From contig NZ_SEWG01000004.1 of NCBI RefSeq assembly GCF_004168255.1, positions 124,001 through 188,000 of the forward strand: 64,000 nt of DNA, written 5' to 3'. Shown here in pieces: positions 57,675 through 64,000 of this stretch (position 1 is the first letter of the stretch; each line of letters starts with the position of its first letter). This DNA is from Mucilaginibacter terrigena. Lineage in GTDB: Bacteria > Bacteroidota > Bacteroidia > Sphingobacteriales > Sphingobacteriaceae. The position numbers were made by a program, and so were the translations under genes. The notes beneath the pieces were generated by a model. That model had not been told where the DNA came from, ran no database searches, and saw only the letters and a program-made list of their open reading frames with translations.

Positions 57675-58970
57675 ATGACAACAACAACCGCCGCCGAACC
57701 CGCCCACTGGTCGCCCCTCCGCAAGATATCATTGCGCTTTTTCTTTATCTTTTTTATTCAATACATTATTTTAAACCCCAACGGTGTTTTACCCGGCATT
57801 GATAAGCTATACGAAGTTTACATTGAACCCATACACAAATTGATAGTATGGATAGGCACCCACATACTTCATTTGGACAAACCCGTCAGCGTTTTTACCA
57901 ATGGCAGCGGCGATACCACGTATGATTATTTAGTGCTGCTTTTTGGTATTGTGTTAGCGTTAACAGGTACTTTGATATGGACACTGGCCGACCGGAAAGC
58001 CCGCAATTACAATAACATGTTTTATTGGCTTACAGTGCTGGTACGTTATTACGTGGCCATTACTATGGTTACTTACGGCTGCGTAAAAATTATTAAGCTG
58101 CAATTCCCCGGGCCAACACCTGATAGACTGATACAGCCCTTTGGCACTGCATCGCCAATGGGGCTGGCATGGACATACATGGGCTACTCTACCGGTTTTA
58201 ATTACTTTACCGGGTTGGCAGAGTTTATCTGCGGGGTACTGTTATTCTTTCGCCGTACGGCTACGCTTGGGGCTATTATAGGTTTGGTGGTGGCCGGGAA
58301 TATCATGGCCATTAATTATGCGTTTGATGTACCGGTTAAACTGCTATCAACCATGCTGGTTGTTATGTGCCTGTACATTTTAAGCAAGGATTTTATACGG
58401 CTTACTAACTTTTTTATCCTTAACAAATCCGCGCCACCGGCAAATTTAGGCCGGCATACGTTTAAAAAACGCTGGAAGAACATCACCCTTACAACGGTAA
58501 AATATATACTGGTAATTTATACGGTTGCCATGAATTTTTATGGCGATGTGCAAGCGATGAGCCAATATGGCGATGCCGCTAAAAAACCACCGTTATACGG
58601 CATATATAACGTGCAAAGCTTTGTACGCAACAAGGATACTATACCGCCGTTAAAAACCGATACAACACGCTGGGATAAACTTACCGTAAGTTATGAAGGT
58701 CGGGCCAGGGTTGTAATGAGCGACGATACCATCCGCACACACGATTTTAAAATAGATACGCTTAAACATACTATAGATATGTATAGCTACGCAGATACCA
58801 CCGGCAAAGCACATTACACTTATAGCTACCCTGCTAAAGACGTATTGCTGTTAAAAGGTACCATGAGGAATGACTCTATAACCATCCGCCTGAAAAAGTT
58901 TGACCTGAACAGGTTCAGGTTGCTAAACAGGGGCTTCCACTGGATAAACGAATACCCTTATAACAGGTAA
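57675..58970 (+). CDS. DoxX-like integral membrane protein with C-terminal soluble domain
   Basis: The 431-residue protein has an N-terminal helix (ISLRFFFIFFIQYIILN), then a DoxX-like bundle: YDYLVLLFGIVLALTGTLIW, YWLTVLVRYYVAITMVTYGC, NYFTGLAEFICGVLLFFRRT, LGAIIGLVVAGNIMAINYAF and LLSTMLVVMCLYILS. A final helix (VKYILVIYTVAMNFY) leads to a C-terminal, probably extracytoplasmic beta domain (TVSYEGRARVVMSDDTIRTH) of about 130 residues. DoxX proteins are poorly understood; some act in redox or thiol systems. The pairing with a soluble domain is not assigned. Confidence 0.75.
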   Translation: MTTTTAAEPAHWSPLRKISLRFFFIFFIQYIILNPNGVLPGIDKLYEVYIEPIHKLIVWIGTHILHLDKPVSVFTNGSGDTTYDYLVLLFGIVLALTGTLIWTLADRKARNYNNMFYWLTVLVRYYVAITMVTYGCVKIIKLQFPGPTPDRLIQPFGTASPMGLAWTYMGYSTGFNYFTGLAEFICGVLLFFRRTATLGAIIGLVVAGNIMAINYAFDVPVKLLSTMLVVMCLYILSKDFIRLTNFFILNKSAPPANLGRHTFKKRWKNITLTTVKYILVIYTVAMNFYGDVQAMSQYGDAAKKPPLYGIYNVQSFVRNKDTIPPLKTDTTRWDKLTVSYEGRARVVMSDDTIRTHDFKIDTLKHTIDMYSYADTTGKAHYTYSYPAKDVLLLKGTMRNDSITIRLKKFDLNRFRLLNRGFHWINEYPYNR

Positions 58971-58994
58971 TTTTTTACCGGGTATCAGGATAAA

Positions 58995-59030
58995 AAAAGA
59001 GCGGGTACCCATATGGATAGCCGCTCTTTT
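58995..59030. terminator. bidirectional terminator
   Basis: AAAAGAGCGG (58995-59004) and CCGCTCTTTT (59021-59030) form a 10-bp stem, with T/A runs on both sides, between convergent genes. The loop contains CCATATGG, a small palindrome. Confidence 0.88.
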
Positions 59031-59050
59031 GTATTTTAGTTGATTGTATA

Positions 59051-60508
59051 TTAGTTTACAGCACCCGGTGTGGTGTAAGGAAGTATTTGCGGGTTGTAAT
59101 TAGCCCAGCCTGCGCTCCAGTCGTCGGTACCAAAAGCGCCGCGATAAGTAACTTTTTCAAAAAATGTGTCGGCTAATTTAGCATCGGTAAATACCGCGCC
59201 TGATGCGGCAGCCGAGCCTGCTTTTACTGTGAATACTGGTGTACCCGGCAAAGCAAAGTCTGACGAGAATTTAAACGGATCGTTTATTAAAGCATCAGCA
59301 TATTGGGCTGCATCAAAAGTGTTGTTAGCACGTAAAGTAGCTTCGAATATAGCTTTCTGCGTAGCGTTGTCACCTTTAACTTCGTTGCCCTTTTTGTTAC
59401 TTCCATAAATAATATTGTTAGCAAAAACTAAGCGGCCCGCTGTAAAATTTGTTGATGTTGCACCTGCGGTAGCAACTTTAGAGTCGTCTATATAAATACC
59501 TTCCTGGAAACCTGCAAATACCGAGTTGAATATGCTTTCGGCCGAGTTACGGCGGATCTGCGCTGCATGCTGGTAGTTGGCATTAACGGTTGGCAATGTT
59601 GGGGCTGCTGTTGAAGGCAATACCGGGCCTAACAAGGTCATGTTGGCAAATACAACGGATGTTTGCGGAGCTTTATCCGAACCCGAGCCATCGTTATCAG
59701 ATTCAAAAGCGTTTGAGCCCGATACGTCGGCAATGGTTGGGTAGCGCTGCGCTAAACCAAACTGAACTTTACCAGAGAAACCGAAGTCGGTGTCAAAGTC
59801 GTCATCTAAGCTACCGATAGCTAATAAGTGTTTAGCTGTTACCGTACCGCCAAACCATTCGTAAGCGTCATCGCCAGAGCGGTAAACTTCGATATAATCA
59901 AGCGTAGTACCTGCGCCTACACCACCCATTGTAAGGCCATTGATCTCGTTATCGGGTGAGAAAGGGATACCTGCGTACTCGATACGTACATACTTTAACG
60001 TACCCGAGTTATCGTTAGCGTCGCTGCCGCCGTACTGTTTGTATTTGGCATCGTTACCTTTACCATCAAGGCCGCCTTCTATGTTTACGTTATCGCCCTG
60101 GTTTACCGGTGCTTTACCTAAAAGGATAATACCTCCCCAGTCGCCCGCGGTACGTGTACCTGCACCAAACGATGATGTAAATACAATTGGTTTGGTTGAT
60201 GTGCCAATGGCCGATATTTTTGAGCCCCTGGTAACAATTAAAGTACCTTTGCTTGCTTTATCGCCTTTAATGATGGTACCCGGCTCAATAGTAAGTGTAG
60301 CACCTTCGGTAACATACACAAAACCTTTTAAGGTGTAAATTTTATCGGCGGTCCAGGTGGTGCTGGTAGCTATATCTCCGCTAATTTCTACTGTATTGCC
60401 CGTGTTTGTTGGCGGGTCAACAATTGGGTCGATGATGGCGTCCTTTTTAGTACAAGAACTTGCCATAATAACTGCGCTAAGCGCTAAAAATAATAATGAT
60501 TTTTTCAT
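59051..60508 (-). CDS. surface lipoprotein, likely partner of the TonB receptor
   Basis: A 485-residue protein with a lipobox (IMASSC, Cys19). The rest is glycine-, serine- and aspartate-rich with repeated strand signatures: LKGFVYVTEGATLTIEPGTI, GDWGGIILLGKAPVNQG, YVRIEYAGIPFSPDNEINGL, LDYIEVYRSGDDAYEWFGGT, like a right-handed beta helix. A SusD-like helical fold is not seen. It lies 81 bases downstream of the TonB receptor on the same strand, so it is probably a co-expressed surface protein that delivers a ligand to it. The ligand is unknown. Confidence 0.8.
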   Translation of the reverse strand: MKKSLLFLALSAVIMASSCTKKDAIIDPIVDPPTNTGNTVEISGDIATSTTWTADKIYTLKGFVYVTEGATLTIEPGTIIKGDKASKGTLIVTRGSKISAIGTSTKPIVFTSSFGAGTRTAGDWGGIILLGKAPVNQGDNVNIEGGLDGKGNDAKYKQYGGSDANDNSGTLKYVRIEYAGIPFSPDNEINGLTMGGVGAGTTLDYIEVYRSGDDAYEWFGGTVTAKHLLAIGSLDDDFDTDFGFSGKVQFGLAQRYPTIADVSGSNAFESDNDGSGSDKAPQTSVVFANMTLLGPVLPSTAAPTLPTVNANYQHAAQIRRNSAESIFNSVFAGFQEGIYIDDSKVATAGATSTNFTAGRLVFANNIIYGSNKKGNEVKGDNATQKAIFEATLRANNTFDAAQYADALINDPFKFSSDFALPGTPVFTVKAGSAAASGAVFTDAKLADTFFEKVTYRGAFGTDDWSAGWANYNPQILPYTTPGAVN

Positions 60509-60589
60509 GTTGATATCTCTCGATTTTTTAACAAAGAACGGCTACCCGTATTAAGCCAGTATTAACTGGCGTTTAACAAATAACTTAAT

Positions 60590-63367
60590 TTAAAAAGTGT
60601 AATTAAATGATAATGAGTAGTTTGAACCCATCGAATAATTTTTAAAGGTGGTACCCGTGCCCGATGGTGCATACGGCTTACCATCAAGCTGGTACACAAA
60701 ATTGTAGCGTTGGTTTAACACGTCGCTCCCGCTGAATTTGATCTCGCCGCGGCTTTTGATAACCTTGTAGCCGATCTGGAAATCTAACATATCACGCGGC
60801 TTCTCGTAGATGCTGGAGAACCTGCCGCCACCTGCAAAGAAGATGCGCTCACCAAGGCGGTTATACAGTATGTTGATAGATAATTTATTGTTCATTTCGG
60901 TATGCTGCAAGCCCGCGTTTATCACGTATGGCGATTGCCCAACCAACGGGCGGCTCTTCTCTAAACGTGGTATGCCATCGGTAGGGTTGGTTACCTTTGA
61001 TCGGTTTATAGACAAGTTTGCATAAGCGGTAGTGTTTTTAAAGAAATTGCTGCTATTGATAAAATCTAAGGATTTGCGGGCTTCCAACTCAAAGCCATAT
61101 ACATAGGCCGACTTTGAATTAAAGTAGGTGATGTTCGTGGTCGAGTTCTCGTCCTGTATCAGGGGCTCAATGGCGTTCTGGAATTTTTTGTAGAATGCCG
61201 ATACCGAAAATATTTGCCCCGCGGCGGGATAAAATTCGTAACGCAGGTCGGCATTATCTATTACTGTGCGCTGCAGATCGGGGTTACCTTGCTGGTTGGC
61301 CAGTAACTCATAATCATAGTAAGAGAACAGGGCCAGTTCCCTAAACTCGGGGCGGGCTATGGTGCGGTAGTATGATGCCCGTAAATTTGCTTTGGCAGTT
61401 AACGCGTAAGTAAAGTTTACCGATGGCAGCAGGTCAAGGTTATCCAGGTTTACGGCTTTAGCGGTAGGATCTTTGGTTACCAGGTTAAGGTCGAATTTCT
61501 CGGCCCTTAAACCGTACACTATACGAACATGCTCGCCAATTTTGCTATCAAGCATGGCGTAGCCCGCGTTGGTTGTGCTATTGGCGGTGTACCTATCCGT
61601 TAGGTTTTGCAATTCATCAAGGTTATATAAGCCGGACGCGATAGCATTTGGACCAAATAAGGTTTGTATCGGGCGCAGCCTAACCGCGTCAGAATTAGGG
61701 TCGTTTGTGTTTAATACCAGGCCAATAAACCTCGCGTCGAAGGTCCTGTCGCGGTATTGCGAGCTTAAACCCAATTTAAGTGTACTTTGCTTGAAAAGGT
61801 TAACCGGTAGGTTATAATCAACCTTACCCGCGTAAATGTTTTCGTTTAGATGCGAGAACAAACGGGCGTTCTCTTTATTTAAATTGGTTATCTGGGCAAC
61901 AAAATCTTCGCCTGCGTTGTGCTGGGTGTAGTTTACCTTCTTTTGATCGGGCTGGTCGTTAAGGATGTTACTGTAGCTTAAGTTCCATTTTAATTTCGAA
62001 CTTTTTTCGCCCAGGCCGTGCTCACCTTCTAAAGTGGTTTTAAACAGGGCTTTCTCTAACAGGTCGTAAGCATAAAAACGGTTATCGTTTGATGAGTTGC
62101 TGGTGTTTGGGCCTGTACGGTAAGTAAACTGATCATCCAAAACCCTGTTGTACAGGTTTTTTAACGTGATCTTATTTTTACCAAAGCTGTAGGCAAAATT
62201 TGCCAGGGCGCCAACGTTGGTCGAGAATTTGTTTTGCTGGCTGCGGTAGTCAACGTTATCGTACTGCTGTATAAAATCGGGCACTATGGTTTGCGCGTTA
62301 CGGTAAGTTAACGCTACAGTAGTACCAAGGCGGTTCTTATTCTCGCCAATTTCCTTTACGTTACCAATGGTTACCTGGTAGTTTTGAGTAGGCAGGGCCT
62401 TTGAAGTGTAAACGTTATAGTCGTTATTAAGGGTGTTAATGGCCTGGATGTTCTGCTTGGCCGGTAATTGCCTTAAAGTTATCTGGCTGGTAGTAGGGAA
62501 GTTGCTTACCAGTTTGCGTGTGCCATCGTCAAAACCTAAGTAATCGATAGCGCTGCGGTAGCCGCTTTTAAAATCTTTAAAGGTGCTTTGGGTGTTGTAG
62601 CCATAGCCAATGCCAACGGTTACAAAATTCTCGTCGGGGATATCTTTGGTCAGGATCTGTACGCTGCCGCCTGCAAAATCGCCCGCCATATCGGGGCTGG
62701 CTGTTTTGCTGATAATGATGTTATCAACCAGGTTAGATGGTACGATATCAAACGAGAACGCCTTACGGTTAGGCTCGGTACTTGGCAATGGCGCGCCATC
62801 AAGCGATGCCGTGTTGTACCTGTCGCTTAAGCCACGCACCACCACAAACTTATTGTCCTGTATGGTAGCGCCGCTGATGCGCTTCAGCACATCGCTGGTA
62901 TTCCTGTCGGGCGATTTTTTGATCAGTTCTGAGGAGATACCATCAGATATGGATACGCTGTTCTTTTGGATAGCGTACAATGCCCCTACCGACTCCTTGC
63001 GGTAGGTAGACCGTACAACCACCTCTTTAAGCGCCTGCGATTCGGCCGGGGCTACAGTAATATCAAGCGGAGTATTGCCGTTTGCCTTTACTTCGATATC
63101 AGATACGGTTTTGCTTTGGTAGCCAATATAGCGTACCAAAATGGTGTATTTGCCCGGCGCAAGGCCGCTTAATACATAATGGCCTTCTACATCGGTAGCG
63201 GCGGCTTTGGTGGTTCCCTCGATATTAACGGTGGCCCCTATTAAGGTTTCGCTTGTTTTTTGATCGATGACCTTGCCCGAGATACGGCCTGTACCTTGTG
63301 CAAATAAACTGCCTGCATTCAGGCTTAAAACGATAAGAATGGTTATTGCGGATAAAACTTTTTTCAC
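60590..63367 (-). CDS. TonB-dependent receptor with carboxypeptidase-regulatory-like domain
   Basis: A 925-residue outer-membrane receptor. The start is GTG at 63365-63367, giving the signal peptide MKKVLSAITILIVLSLNAGS. Residues 27-110 form a CarboxypepD_reg-like domain (GRISGKVIDQKTSETLIGAT). A plug follows with VLKRISGATIQDNKFVVVRG and SVQILTKDIPDENF. The 22-strand barrel ends NYSLSFNYTF. Such receptors take up large or scarce ligands using TonB energy. The downstream lipoprotein and the HTH gene on the same strand suggest a ligand-specific locus. Substrate is not known. Confidence 0.92.
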   Translation of the reverse strand: MKKVLSAITILIVLSLNAGSLFAQGTGRISGKVIDQKTSETLIGATVNIEGTTKAAATDVEGHYVLSGLAPGKYTILVRYIGYQSKTVSDIEVKANGNTPLDITVAPAESQALKEVVVRSTYRKESVGALYAIQKNSVSISDGISSELIKKSPDRNTSDVLKRISGATIQDNKFVVVRGLSDRYNTASLDGAPLPSTEPNRKAFSFDIVPSNLVDNIIISKTASPDMAGDFAGGSVQILTKDIPDENFVTVGIGYGYNTQSTFKDFKSGYRSAIDYLGFDDGTRKLVSNFPTTSQITLRQLPAKQNIQAINTLNNDYNVYTSKALPTQNYQVTIGNVKEIGENKNRLGTTVALTYRNAQTIVPDFIQQYDNVDYRSQQNKFSTNVGALANFAYSFGKNKITLKNLYNRVLDDQFTYRTGPNTSNSSNDNRFYAYDLLEKALFKTTLEGEHGLGEKSSKLKWNLSYSNILNDQPDQKKVNYTQHNAGEDFVAQITNLNKENARLFSHLNENIYAGKVDYNLPVNLFKQSTLKLGLSSQYRDRTFDARFIGLVLNTNDPNSDAVRLRPIQTLFGPNAIASGLYNLDELQNLTDRYTANSTTNAGYAMLDSKIGEHVRIVYGLRAEKFDLNLVTKDPTAKAVNLDNLDLLPSVNFTYALTAKANLRASYYRTIARPEFRELALFSYYDYELLANQQGNPDLQRTVIDNADLRYEFYPAAGQIFSVSAFYKKFQNAIEPLIQDENSTTNITYFNSKSAYVYGFELEARKSLDFINSSNFFKNTTAYANLSINRSKVTNPTDGIPRLEKSRPLVGQSPYVINAGLQHTEMNNKLSINILYNRLGERIFFAGGGRFSSIYEKPRDMLDFQIGYKVIKSRGEIKFSGSDVLNQRYNFVYQLDGKPYAPSGTGTTFKNYSMGSNYSLSFNYTF

Positions 63368-63483
63368 GTGTATTAATTTAATACCGCAAAACTATTACCC
63401 CCATGTTAGTTGAATGTTATGCGTTTATTACCATAACAACTACTTAATATTAATTATATGTTAACTGATTTTTGAATGCGCTA

Positions 63484-63846
63484 TTAACCAGCTTTTTGCC
63501 GCCCGGCATTGTCGTGCTGCTTAATTTCCTGTATTTCCAGTTCGTAGGCGCGCATACGGGCGTGCAGGATATCCACCTCGGTACGCAGCATCTGGATCTC
63601 GGTTATCAGCTTGGCCGAATCGGGCTTATGGATCATTTTATCGCCGGTGCCCAGTATCAGCCACTCGGGCGAATACTTTAACTGGAAACAAAGCTTGCGG
63701 ATAAGGTAATAACTGATATCCTGTTTCTGGTTGATAACCTTGCTAATAAAACCTTGGTCAACCCCAATAGCATTGGCAAGGGCAAGCTGCCCCCCATGCT
63801 CCTTAACAATAACCTTTATACGTTTTACAACTGCTTCGTCAGACAT
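63484..63846 (-). CDS. helix-turn-helix DNA-binding protein
   Basis: A 120-residue protein; the start is ATG 63844-63846 (MSDEAVVKRIKVIVKEHG), rather than an upstream ATG at 63921. Residues 1-70 contain an HTH of the XRE/lambda-repressor type (QLALANAIGVDQGFISKVI). A coiled coil at 75-110 (AKLITEIQMLRTEVDILHAR) probably makes a dimer. It lies 116 bases before the TonB receptor on the same strand and may regulate it. It could also be a phage-like regulator, but no phage genes are near. Confidence 0.82.
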   Translation of the reverse strand: MSDEAVVKRIKVIVKEHGGQLALANAIGVDQGFISKVINQKQDISYYLIRKLCFQLKYSPEWLILGTGDKMIHKPDSAKLITEIQMLRTEVDILHARMRAYELEIQEIKQHDNAGRQKAG

Positions 63847-64000
63847 GTTGCAATTATAAACATTTTTAGGAATTAGGTACATTTTTGTGAAAAAACCATC
63901 CATTCTTCCCGGGTGTCCCACTAATTATATTACAAATGATAATTTTTATGCAATCTATTGATAATGAATTATTTACCGATTTGACTTCGGTATAAAAATA

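Noticed and set aside
63958-63998. A short frame at the right window edge, MQSIDNELFTDL...
   Set aside because: It reaches a stop after about 15 codons, with no further evidence, and is likely chance.

Overview
This window reads as chromosomal DNA of a free-living Bacteroidota bacterium, most likely Sphingobacteriaceae (Mucilaginibacter or Pedobacter-like). The grounds are the lineage-typical gene set (GldA, the DUF5103 type IX secretion plug protein, the TamL lipoprotein, LytS/LytTR pairs, a carboxypeptidase-regulatory-domain TonB receptor), promoters of the form TTTG-N19-TAnnTTTG, few Shine-Dalgarno sequences and A/T-rich intergenic DNA. The genus is an inference. No prophage, complete insertion sequence, CRISPR array or rRNA operon is visible.

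Layout. 0-2.6 kb: three tandem paralogous outer-membrane beta-barrel genes (the first cut by the window edge) and gldA. 2.7-9.4 kb: glycyl-tRNA synthetase, a TPR sensor kinase, a secreted propeller-like protein and an AI-2E family permease. 9.5-17.1 kb: a paired M16 peptidase operon, DUF4230, OsmC, an old yellow enzyme, a zinc-ribbon protein divergent from a tailless SSB, and an SDR gene co-transcribed with a PIN toxin-antitoxin pair. 17.1-20 kb: a long aromatic amino acid hydroxylase and a flippase-like membrane protein. 20.2-22.3 kb: the two-gene agmatine-to-putrescine pathway. 23.6-26.6 kb: a LiaF-like/DUF4288/LytS/LytTR envelope-signalling operon. 26.9-28.4 kb: a YafK-type L,D-transpeptidase-fold protein and DUF3891. 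28.4-33.9 kb: the tyrosine/homogentisate catabolic cluster (flavin reductase, FAH, HmgA, HppD). 34-38.4 kb: TspO, TamL and a TrmH methyltransferase. 38.4-48.7 kb: tRNA-Cys with a small basic protein, pyrD, an SGNH hydrolase, an ABC-F protein, the T9SS plug protein, a thioesterase, a macrodomain, an EVE protein, a PAS protein, holA and an HsdR-N protein. 48.7-53.3 kb: a hybrid histidine kinase and valS. 53.8-64 kb: an MBL-rhodanese protein, a GMC oxidoreductase, a DoxX-like membrane protein, and a surface lipoprotein with a TonB receptor and an HTH regulator.

How genes work together. Phenylalanine hydroxylase feeds tyrosine into HppD, HmgA and FAH; maleylacetoacetate isomerase is not seen. Agmatine deiminase and N-carbamoylputrescine amidase together make putrescine. 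The LiaF-like operon and two histidine kinases are sensory functions. Housekeeping genes (glyS, valS, holA, pyrD, tRNA-Cys) are scattered among them.

The most unusual structure is not a gene. At a dozen or so places the DNA between genes consists of short degenerate A/T-rich words repeated on one side and inverted on the other. Each locus uses one of a few word 'dialects', such as GATTAGTGATTAG, TTGAAATGTTG or CTATGAAC. At one locus the two arms enclose a complete four-helix-bundle (S23/IVP-like) gene. A similar low-complexity repeat appears to have entered valS in frame. A separate set of hairpin elements bounded by TGTCAT also recurs. These repeats are the best candidates in the window for something undescribed.
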